Shown here one piece after another: positions 37,206 to 47,264 of a stretch of 64,000 nt of DNA. The notes beneath the pieces are model-generated. The model was not told the origin of the DNA, searched no databases, and was given only the letters and a program-made list of their open reading frames with translations. Position numbers and translations under genes: made by a program. The DNA lies in the NCBI GenBank assembly GCA_022749755.1, contig CM040442.1, forward strand, positions 6,050,457 through 6,114,456. Direction: 5' to 3'. The DNA is from Azadirachta indica (Eukaryota; Streptophyta; Magnoliopsida; Sapindales; Meliaceae). The stretch's first letter is position 1, and each line of letters opens with the position of its first letter.

Positions 37206-39747
37206 ATTGTTTGAAGCCTGTATATCTGAACAAATTAACAAACAACGTCGTATTAAAAACCGGAAAAGATTCTTATAACAGCAAACGTGCTTTAAAAAAA
37301 AAATTAAGAAAAGATTGAAGAGACTCGTCGGATGCTTGGATTTTCAACAAGGGAAGATTTTTTCTACCCGAACGGAAGAGCTAGAAATGGTTTTCACTTA
37401 GGTTTTTGGCTTCTCTCTTCTGCCGTTTCTGTTGTTTCCCCTTGCTTCTGTCCTTTCGCTTCTTATGCAGTTACGATAAATAGCCTTTCAATGCTGGTTA
37501 TGCTCAATCAATACCCGTATTCACAAACGAGGCGTTTCTATACCAAATTGACTATGAAAATACGAAATTACCCTTGCTTTTTTGCCTTTAGAAACGAAAA
37601 ATATTTGTTTCATATTCTCAAGGGTTCTCTTTATTATTAAAATTTAGGATGATTTTGGTTGGCTATTCAATTTTGAGCTGCATCTCATTGTGAAACAACA
37701 AATATTTTGATGTTATATTGTAATCTTAAAAAAAGGTAAATATTTCAATGAATTACTAATTCATAACGTCCAATCATAAAAATTTAATTAAGAAAATTGA
37801 ATGACTATTATGATCTTAATTTTATCATGTAGCACAAAATTACAAAAATATGTTTAATATATTTTATCATGTAACTTATTGAGATATTTATTATCTTTAT
37901 AAACTACGGTATATCATTCTGATATTTATTATATTATAATAAAATATTACAAAAAGTTGAGCAATTATATTAAATTATCTCTAAAAAAATTAAAATCTTA
38001 AAATAGATTAAAAAACTCAACCCTAATTTCTAACTAGATCCTAGCAATTCCACCACCACTAGCAATTGTCAGCCACGCCACGACCGTCACTGGTTGCTGG
38101 TGATTTGGCAATGAAGAAAAAGACTTGGCTAAAGGAGTGTTGGTTAGCAATAAATTCATTGATAATTTCTGCGAAAGCATAAAGAGTTAAGTGATGAATA
38201 ATTTGAGATTTAAGAAAAGGAGAAGAAGAGGGGAGGGAGAAAATGCGTTGTGAGAAAAATGAAGAAGAAAAAGAGAGTTGAGTTTTTTTTTCTGTATATA
38301 CGAAAAAAGGAAGTAGATGGAGGTGTTTCTTGACTAATATAGTGGATAAAATTTAAGAAGGATTCAAGTTTAGGTGAAATTGAAATAATAACATTTATGT
38401 CCCTAAATTTTTTAATTTATATATCTAATTTTTTTAAAAAAATTAAAAAAAATTCTTTTAAGTTTTATCAAAAAAATAATTTTATCTTTTCACCATTAAA
38501 TTTTTTTAAATAGATATTACAAATATGTAACTAGTTAAAATATTTATCATCTTTATAAAATGGAGTGTAACATATATGTACTTATTATATTACAATGAGA
38601 TATTGTTTAAATTTAAGTAATCAAATAAAATTATTTATTTTTATTTATCAAAAAGATGATTTTACCTCTGACCATTAAAATTTTTTTGACGGACATTACG
38701 AGTCTGTAACTTGTTAGAATATTTGCCCTTTTTTTGGACTGTAATATAATATCAGAATATTTATTATATCACAATAAGATATAGCTTAAAATTAAGTAAT
38801 CAACCGAAAATATTCCTAAAATTTAACTAAAACAAGAAATCAATAATTGAAACACACTCAAAATATTATTTTTAGAGAATTATTTAAGAGAAATAACATT
38901 AAAATTCGATTTTAAAAGAAATGCCTTTAAAATTATTAGCAGACATTTAATTTACATTTTATGTTATAATTTTTAATTTTTTTAAAAAAAGATTCCATAA
39001 GAGAAAGAATTCACCCAATAATGAAATTAGTGTGTGAAAGTATATTTATTTTCTTTCTCGAAGAAAGAGCAGCATTTGGCTCAGAAATCATTTTATTGGA
39101 CCTAATTCTTTTAAAGGGTTTATAAACACCTGTTTATTGTGAAATATAAAATTATAATCTTGTTTCATTAATTATTTAATTATAAATAATTTGAAGGAAA
39201 ATAATAATTTGACAATTTGCCCCCAATGTGCAATAATCTCATCATCTTGTATTTACTGCCAAAAAATTCAACTTGAAACAATTTCTTCAATCCTGCAGAG
39301 AACCATGATCTCACAACAATTGAATGTCATAGAACTATGACCACCAGATCAGTAAAGACAGTGAATTAACTTAGCAGACTGCTAAATTACAACATGTATA
39401 AGTTTACATGGTAACATTAGGGATTCATACCCTTTACATTCAAATCCAGAATTTGAATTCAGCCCTGCAATTGTCAATATCAAAAGAGACTCGCATCATT
39501 CTTTGTTGGTTCTCCTAATCTAACATTATTACATTGATCAGTCTCGAGTCATAAACAAAATAGATATCTAAATCTTGCCACCTTCCTGTTGGTCCCATCT
39601 GCAAGGCAAAAGGCAGTTATAAAATGAAAAGTTGTTGCACAGTCCAAGCTGAGATAAACCAGAAAATTGGGAGAGAAGGGTTGAAGTGCTTACATCAACG
39701 TTAGCATCAAGGTTCATCTGCTGGCAAACTAATTTGAGAAGCTGCAA
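37206..39747. other. AT-rich interval between GRXS15 and DUF1644 gene
   Basis: Upstream of GRXS15 lies a promoter of a few hundred bases, then AT-rich DNA with internal diverged repeats (listed). From about 39300 on the sequence is probably the 3' UTR of the DUF1644 gene. No coding exon recognised. Confidence 0.5.
38464..38820. repeat. Diverged tandem repeat, period about 180 bp
   Basis: Two adjacent copies (about 38464-38643 and 38644-38820) share TTTATCAAAAA, TTTTACC/TCTTTTCACCATTAAA, a run of T, GTAACTnGTTA, ATATTT, TTATTATATnACAATnAGATAT and AATTAAGTAATCAA in the same order. A third partial copy lies at about 37848-37980 (CATGTAACTTATTGAGATATTTATTATC). Non-coding; possibly a degraded mobile element. 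Confidence 0.55.
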
Positions 39748-40896
39748 TCACCGTTGATTATTTGATGATCTGGACCTTTGATGATCCCGCCAGCGCAAAC
39801 CTTGGCAAGTCCGACTTCTCCAAGGTTGTGAAGCGTCATTCTGTCTTGAAGCAGCGCGATCAGTCTCCTCATTGTGTGCTCTTTCTGTTTGAAAACCGTC
39901 GATCCGTCTAGGGGCATGATTGGTCTCCGTATTCTGCCTGCCGCCATGTATCCCCACTGATTGCAATTCATTAATCAACCTCTGCCTTCTGGCACGATTA
40001 GCTTCCCTGACACACCTAAACCTCAACAATCTTTCACGTCTCTCTGATCTAATATCACGCACTTCCTCCTCTTCCTCTGACTCACTATTCAGAATAATTC
40101 CTTGTGATTCATAAAAAAGATATACTTGCACAACTGAGCGGACAAAGTTGTCATAATTAGGCTGTATGAAAAGGTCCTCAGTTCTTATCTCACCAACGGC
40201 TGCTTGAACAAGACCAACAATTTCCCTTAAATTCCTTAGATTCTCCAACCTTCTCCAACCATGCTCACGCAGTGGGTCCACGTCAGTTGGCCGGGCATAA
40301 GGGTGTTCAGATCTAGCATGTCTCCTGAGTTCTGAATAAGTTCCACTAAAATCACAATCCTCACAAGAACAACTCCTCACTTTAGAATTCATGAACCGAC
40401 GAGCAGCCTCTACCACAAGATACCCATGGATCTCTCCCCGACAGAGGGGGCACATGAGATTTTGCCGTAACAGTCTGACATCATGCTGGGATTCCCTAGG
40501 CAGTGGTGAGGCTTCCTCCCTAACTATAGAAGAGTTGATGCTTGTCGCAGGAATTTCTTCAGGTATTTCTGTTGATAGACTTGATGGAGTTGACTCTGAT
40601 GTCTTAAAGAACTGATCAAGGCAATTTGAGTGACGGTAGCTTGTATCACACATGTAAGGTCGGCAGCCCTTCTCAAAAGAAGAACATTGTAAGAGAACAG
40701 CATTGTGGGGGTGTTCCAGGCAGATTGGGCACCTAGCTTCTTCCCACTCTCTCTCATCCTCAACTAATTTGGCAGGGATTTCAGTTTTGATTTCAGTTTT
40801 GAACTGCTTTGCATCCCCGGAAGTAGAACTACAAGGGTAAGGAGATGACCTAGATCGCTCAAGAGACAAAGATCTAACTCTTCTATCCTTAGGCAT
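39748..40896 (-). CDS. DUF1644 zinc-finger protein
   Basis: Plant-specific DUF1644 (RING/C2H2-like) family, whose rice and Arabidopsis members are linked to stress responses; the biochemical role is unclear. Single coding exon of 382 residues. A Ser/Arg-rich N-terminus is followed by WEEARCPICLEHPHNAVLL (about 51-69), then KGCRPYMCDTSYRHSNCLDQF (about 76-96), a second cysteine pair LMCPLCRGEIHG (148-158), and CEDC...H...H at 178-198, together a likely zinc-binding module. The C-terminal third is charged, with an EEEEE run and many Arg. The start ATG is at the head of the conserved MPKDRR-type N-terminus. A 5' UTR intron is likely between 40939 (acceptor TTTGCAG) and 41861 (donor TTTCTG/GTAACT), placing the first exon at about 41862-41970. 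Confidence 0.88.
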   Translation of the reverse strand: MPKDRRVRSLSLERSRSSPYPCSSTSGDAKQFKTEIKTEIPAKLVEDEREWEEARCPICLEHPHNAVLLQCSSFEKGCRPYMCDTSYRHSNCLDQFFKTSESTPSSLSTEIPEEIPATSINSSIVREEASPLPRESQHDVRLLRQNLMCPLCRGEIHGYLVVEAARRFMNSKVRSCSCEDCDFSGTYSELRRHARSEHPYARPTDVDPLREHGWRRLENLRNLREIVGLVQAAVGEIRTEDLFIQPNYDNFVRSVVQVYLFYESQGIILNSESEEEEEVRDIRSERRERLLRFRCVREANRARRQRLINELQSVGIHGGRQNTETNHAPRRIDGFQTERAHNEETDRAASRQNDASQPWRSRTCQGLRWRDHQRSRSSNNQR

Positions 40897-40938
40897 TTCG
40901 GAAATTCAAATGTCAGCTTTTAACTTCACAACACTACT

Positions 40939-41861
40939 CTGCAAAGCCCTATACATTCATATAAAATTGAGCAAATAAAGAATCATGAACACTTTTAATC
41001 AGCTCAAGACCACCTCAAACAACTTCAGTAAGACAAAAACAAGGGATGTGCATCATTGTGTATGAGTCAACACTTCTCTACTTTAGATGGCCTAGATCAA
41101 GGAGTATATTGTAGTTACAAAGATAACATACAAAACGCTCTTAATAAAACAAAATAGAAATAAACTGAACCTATTGTGTAAGATCAACAGTCGATATAAG
41201 AGTATATAGATTATAGCATAAAAAGTATCTTGCATAAAGCCCCTTCAACACCAAAGGCAAACCCCCAAGAATGCAAGCACATTCGCTGATCAATGAGAAT
41301 AACACAAATGGCACACAGAAAACTAGAGACAAAGAGAAAAAGTTCCTTAACAAAAAATTTAAGGACTCAAGATTCTAAAACTAAAGCAACTTTATTAATG
41401 GCTCGTTTTGGGTTCCTACAGACATACGCAAAAAAAAACTTTGTACAAATCATTTTTTTTTTTTTCAAAAATGTGTCAAAACCGATCAATATTAGAATTA
41501 GTGCAACCCAGAATTTCGTATGCACAGATCAAAAGGCAGCAGATAGCAAATTGATCAAAGCCATGCGTTCTTAATTTTTTACTTAACAGTAAGGTAAATC
41601 AGAAACCAGAAATACAGAAACAAAACCACGGATCAAGCATAACCCAGATGAAACCACGTCCACTACAACATAAAAATACACTCTTTCACACAAACAACCA
41701 TAAATCACCTACCTGAAACATAGATAATACTGTAATCATGTATAAACAGAAGCCATGCCAGAATCAGACCGTTAACACAACAGAAACAACAAACAACCGG
41801 AAACTACGTCGAATTAAAAGGAAAGGAAACATTTTTAACCTTCAGGTGGACGTGAAGTTAC
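40939..41861 (-). other. Probable 5' UTR intron of DUF1644 gene
   Basis: Read on the minus strand, a GTAACT donor at 41861 follows a leader rich in CT, and a TTTGCAG acceptor ends at 40939, 42 bases before the start codon. No coding potential lies between. Leader introns are common in this kind of plant gene. Inferred from splice signals only. Confidence 0.5.
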
Positions 41862-41989
41862 CAGAAATTTCTCGATTTCCAGAGAACTACTAGAGAGAGA
41901 ATTCCATGAGAGAGACAGAAGGTGTGATGTCCAAAGGAGAAGAGACGAAACTTAGGCATCAGAAGAGAATCCACCGAAAGGTTGGGGGT

Positions 41990-42741
41990 ATGTTCTGCAA
42001 ATACCAAAATGACCCTGCTTTTTACTCCGGTTTTCACTTGCGGTCCTCGTAGGATCATACGGCGCACCTCGTACAGTTCGCCGTCTGTACTCGGGAATTT
42101 CATTTTCGTTTTTTTATTCTAGATAATTTATCTGAGGAAAAAAAAATTTCCGATCGATGCAGGAAGAAATATAATAATATGGGCCGGCCCAATGAACCCA
42201 AAAAATTTAAACATTCATAAAATTCATTAAAAAAAAATGACATCTAAATTTTTATTTTATTGAATAAATAACGCATACAATTTCATTTCAAAAATAATTA
42301 TTAAATACAGTTCATTCTGTTAATTTTTTTTTATTAATATTAACTTTTTAACTATATTAATAGTTGTAATAATCCTAATTTCCCTCTGACCCATGTTAAC
42401 CAATAGAATGACAAAAATATCTTTTAACCGATTAAATATAAAATATATTGTATTATTTATTAATTAAATCTCTACTAACGCAATTTAAATTATTTGAAAA
42501 CAAATTAAGTAGAGATTTTATCTTCAATGTCAAATTCATTTTCTTTTTTTTTACTAATAAATACTATCAAACTAAATGAAGAAAATTTATTAGTCATCCA
42601 AGTACCACAACTGTTAGATATAGATTCCTAGTAGACATTTGATCTATATATCTAATCTTAAAAAAAATGAAGAGATTTATTATTAAAATAAATAAATATA
42701 TTTTTATTTATAATACTATAAAGTTAAAAACCTAAATAATA
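41990..42741. repeat. Duplicated promoter segment, copy A (DUF1644 upstream region)
   Basis: About 750 bases just upstream of the DUF1644 leader recur, diverged but colinear and in the same orientation, at about 61633-62350. Shared blocks include AATACCAAAATnACCCTGC, ATATAATAATATGGGCC, AATTTAAACATTCATAAAAT, AACTATATTAATAGTTGTAA, GACCCATGTTnAnCAATAGA and AAATTAAGTAGAGATTTTAT. Confidence 0.85.
42180..42191. promoter_or_regulatory. Palindromic site II element (TGGGCCGGCCCA)
   Basis: A perfect 12-base palindrome made of two overlapping TGGGCC/GGCCCA site II cores (TCP-type factor sites), about 200 bases upstream of the inferred DUF1644 leader. In copy B of this segment the second core has decayed (GGGCCAATCC). 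Confidence 0.5.
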
Positions 42742-43065
42742 TTGGCTTGATATAGTTTGAATATTCTTGATTTCCAGCAGTTTGGAACTGGAATTGTTTT
42801 GACTATGCAGCCAAGATATGTATCATATCACTCAAGATTCATAGTTTGTTGAACCAATAATGTTGCTGTCTTTGTTTCCAATTAAGTGCAGTTCCCATGT
42901 TGATGCTTGAAATTAATGCTTAAACATAATGAAAGAGTAAACAAGGCTATTTTTATCAGTCCACTTGTGGATGAAAGCAATCAAATTAATGACATCTTAA
43001 GACTACTGAGTGGTCGAGTGTGATCTTTATAGGCATCTCACCATCATTATTCGCAAAAAAGCTTT
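42742..43065. other. Intergenic DNA before the broken lipase
   Basis: Follows the promoter-like duplicate and leads to the 3' end of the first lipase copy. It probably includes lipase 3' UTR remnants. No exon seen. Confidence 0.4.
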
Positions 43066-45772
43066 TCAGAAAGAGGACATCTGAATAGCTCGCTCCTTTC
43101 TGAGCCTCACAGAGTTGACATAATCAGTGGAGCAATGTGCAGCAACACCGGGGAGAACCAGTCCAATTATCCTGACGAAGATGGAAAGCCACCCTGCCTT
43201 ATACTCTGACCCATGCGTGTAGCCCATTGTCAAGCTTCGGATTAACTCCCAAAACGCACTCAGATGCCCTGGAATCATGTATCTCAACCCAAAGTAATTC
43301 CTGTTTGGCTCCCCATCCACTTTCTTGAATATGCATGGAACAGAGAAAACAACTCAGTACTATGAAGAACACTGGCTAGCATAACATGACATTAAACACA
43401 AAATTATATGCTTTCTAATCCATAGCACCTTTCATAGGAACAATTTAATCACGTATATAATCATCCCTAAGCATGTATTTCTTAGCTCATTCATCCGAAT
43501 ATCTGGTAACAGATAATAGAAAGATCCTAGTTTTTCCTCCATCTCAAATAAAGATATATGTGGCTTACAGACGTATGTTGTATCATGTAGACAGCACACA
43601 CTAGGATAGTCCTTCACTTTATGGAATGCTAATGTAAAGAATAAAAAGTGGAAGATTTAATAAGTAAATGAAATTCTTTAAAAAAAAGCATAACATGTGC
43701 TTGCTCGATGTAGCAGCTGTTATAGTACAGAACAACCCCAAAGTGCTTATACAAGAAAGTTTTGTCATCATAGGGCAACCTAGACACCATATCATTGCAG
43801 TAAACCACCCGGAAGTACTTTGGTTGTGGAGAATCTAAATGAGATTCCATGAACCTCCCAAGCTGCCGATTCCCAACCCTTGGTTGTCCAAATGTATACA
43901 CACCCAACAACCTTTGCATTATCCCCATCTCCTCATGTAGCACCAGATCTGTTGGAAACAATATAGCAAGGGCTCCACCTGAGCTATGCCCGGTGACAAG
44001 AAATTTTGCATTCTTGTGCTCCTCAAGTAAGCTCTTCAGCTTGTTTTGACAGAGTAGTAGGCAGTCAGCTCAGCCGTTCCAGAGTCAAAAGACTGGTCTG
44101 TTCTATTTTCTTCTATGCCAGAAGCAGTGTCTGACGGTATTGATTCAGTACCTTCTGAAGAGGAGAACTTTGCTTCCTTCCTCTGGAGGTGATACTGGAA
44201 AGTAACAGCATCAGCTCTGTTGCCCAAACCTAAAGCTTCCAAGAACCCCATGTGGACCTTTCCCAATTCTGGAATATCAGAAAACAGTAATCAAAATAAG
44301 TATTCCAATCATCAGCATCAAATGGTTCTGAGCCCCTAAAGCTGGTTAGTATCAATGTTGCATCTTTGGGCTTGTCACAAAGGATGAAGACTTGAGTGGA
44401 CATCTCCTTTTGGAAATCTGTGAAATCAAATTCCATATGAGAAAAGGAAAGAAAATATAGAAGGATGAAACTTTCATTAAAAAGATACAATTTATAGAGA
44501 TTTTTTAATGAAAGTTGATAAAAGAGCCCATTGATTAGTGAAGCTGGAAAAAGTACTAACCGTTCTAAATGGAGACGAATTGTATCTAAAAATTCTTACC
44601 ATTCCAGCAGTTGTAGAAGTCCACAAAATGCAACCGCTTTCGTTAAAAGTTCAAATTAATTTGAAAAGTAGAAGATACATCAATTGAAAGTAGGAAATTG
44701 CAGGGATCCATAATAGCTTACCTTCCAGTGTTGAACTACTACATTTCTTACAACTTCTGCATTCTCATAGGCTAATTTCGATGCCATGATACACAGGTCC
44801 ATGAAAGCTCGGTTTCCCAATTCTATTTTTATGCTTATTTCCCCCAAAATCAGAATCGGATACCTGTTCCAATATGGACAGACCCCTGTACAAGTCTATT
44901 CGACCATCTAATTGCCCAATAGTATTTAAAAAAGTGTCCGTGCCTCGCTGTGGAATCACCACATTGCCTATATTCACATAATATACAGTAACTGACCATA
45001 CTTCAATAAATGCAATAAAGTTTGCAATTTTGTTCTCTTGAGAGATCATAAAAGACGCAAGACTTTTAACACCAAGATAAAGAGAGAGCAGTGTCAAACT
45101 CAAACATGTTCAAACTTGATAATGATGCTACTTTTCATCAAACAAGCAGTGGCCCCTCTGAGTAATAACTTCAAACTGCTGTCAAGACTTGACATACATG
45201 AATATTTTCGTTATATATCTGCTATGAACGATCAAATAGCCAAACATGAAATTATCTCAGAGTCAAATAATTCAAGATCTACAAACATTGTGACCTTTAC
45301 AATAGAACGTGTGTTCTCACTAAAATAAAGCTACATAAAAGCACCAAATGAAAGAATATCAATCAAATGGGGTTATTGAAAAAAGAACAATTAAACGTTT
45401 CCATAAATACATGGGTACAGAAACGGAAAGAGTGAAAGCAGGGTGTTTGAAGTTACCTTGAAAGAGGTTATAAAGCAAATCAGACATGTTGCCATTCTGA
45501 GAGAGAAGATTGAGAACGAAATCCACAACATAGCCAGTGTGCTCTAATGGCTTGGAAAAATAGGCAACAATCTTACGCACAATGATAGAAACAACAATTA
45601 CCCATCTATGATCAGCAGTTTCCTCACCAACCAGCTTTGCTTCCTCGGAACTCCCCAAAAACCTCACCCCGCTACTTATGTCACCCAACACCAAGTATTT
45701 AAACAAGTCAAATAGCCCACCATTCTCCGGCCTCACGATCAAATACTCATCGAAGTTAGTGCTGATGGCCAT
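43066..45772 (-). pseudogene. Class 3 lipase (OBL1-like) copy A, three frameshifts
   Basis: Related to plant oil-body lipase 1 type triacylglycerol lipases (lipase class 3, alpha/beta hydrolase). Exons, 5' to 3': 45772-45457, 44967-44722, 44636-44600, 44417-43701, 43323-43066, with the same splice phases as the paralogue at 47.3-49.3 kb. Recognisable parts: the N-terminal YLIVRPENGGLFDLFKYLV, MDLCIMASKLAYENAE, VFILCDKPKDATLILTSFRG, the nucleophile motif VTGHSSGGALAI, VYTFGQPRVGN and the tail TDYVNSVRLRKER. The reading frame is broken at the five-C run 44841-44845 (one extra base), near 44284-44286 (one base missing) and near 44043-44047 (one base missing). The fourth intron starts with GC, not GT. 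Two independent frame losses fall in the catalytic exon, so a full enzyme is not expected unless these are assembly errors. Conserved sequence outside the breaks suggests recent decay. Confidence 0.8.
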
Positions 45773-47264
45773 GAAGATGGTGATCCGAGAAGTAATCTCA
45801 CCAATTCTTTGGATGTATGTAATAAAAGAATCGGTCTGTCTGTCTCTGCTCTCTGTCCATTCGTATACCTTTTTAACCGAATGTTAAGGTAAATGTCGCG
45901 CGTGCAAGTGCAGCTGATACAAGTTTTTTTCTGGATTGGATAATAACAAATTACTGTTAAGCGCCTCAAGTCTTTACTCTTTACATTTTGTTCGTCATCA
46001 TCCTGTGCCGTTATCTCTCGTCTTTTTTATTTCAGACAGAAAAGAAAGTTCGTAGTTTTTATCAACTTGAATGAGTCCATTAGCTTATGTCATGTGGGCC
46101 TCAAGTCCCTTACACTGCCCACCAAAACCGAGTAATCCAGAGTCTTCTTGGCTTTATAATTAGGAGATATTGATTGATCATCGGCTTTTGAAAAGCCGAA
46201 AAACGAAAAAAGAATCGCATATAACAGAAATTATCATCGAACTGTTTGAACGCATGAAAAGGGCTTGACCTTTGGAATGCGTGGATGTAAGGAGAAAAGA
46301 ACAGAATAAGTCTGTTTGAGTGTTCAAGTAACCTAAAGGGAGCCAACTCATTTAGATGGAGCCATGCTAATCTCTAGCCAGAATGGGTCCAGATTGTCTT
46401 TGAAATTAGCTTTTTTTTAATCAACATATCAAATTTTAGACCAAATTAAATTGTTTTGCTTTCTTAACAGAGATACTGTTTCGTTTCTTATAAAGATCAC
46501 CGACAGCCCAATTGATAAATGTTCTGTGGCAGCTGGAGATGATACCATAGTTTAACTGAATGGCGACATGGTAAAAATCTTTTCTTCTGGTATGCTATAG
46601 AGATTATACTTGGCGTGCTGAGATTTATGTAGAATTGATATTACAGAGAATACATGATCAGTACTTATTATTTTGGATTCAATATCTGGTTTTTAAGTCT
46701 TTGATGCAGTCTCCCTTGTTTTGGAGTGAGATACAACAAACACAGAAGCAATATAACAAAACAAAAGATAAGTTGATGGAAAAAGTTTGCTGATCAGGGT
46801 TTTTCATATTACAAGTACTGAATCATTATTTAAAAACGTTGCTTGCTATTTGGACTGACAGACAACAAACCATGCACTTAATACTTATTAATAACAAAAG
46901 TTGAAACAGGTACAGAACGAAAAGATATAAAAACCAGTAAAACTCCAGATTGATCAGAAACAAGTAGTACTCCATCTCCATGCATGCTGCTTAGTGAAGG
47001 AAGACATTACCATAATACGAGCCATTATTCTTAATCACAAGGAAGCTCCCAAGACGAAGCGTATTTTTATGATTTAGATAATGTTACTTCTTTCGCGACT
47101 TCAACTCTATAGCTGTTGTATATAATCATGGAAAGCAAATAAAAGTATAGGAAGTGAGTGATCTTTAGTAGAAGTTGGTAATTAATTACCAAATGCTTTG
47201 GCGTTTGTGTTTTCAAGATTAAAGGAGATTAGTAGAAGCAAAACAGATCAAACATACCTTAACA
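45773..47264. other. Spacer between the two lipase copies
   Basis: Contains the promoter and leader of copy A (about the first 150 bases) and the 3' flank of copy B. No other coding exon recognised. CT-rich leader-like sequence lies near 45830-45860. Confidence 0.5.

Noticed and set aside
44765..45103. Idea that copy A lipase is intact with an extra intron hiding the frame change
   Set aside because: No GT-AG pair around the five-C run restores the expected sequence without removing conserved residues, and two more frame changes follow in the catalytic exon.
45038..45328. Plus-strand open frame within lipase copy A
   Set aside because: Lies in intron 1 of the minus-strand lipase; no motif.
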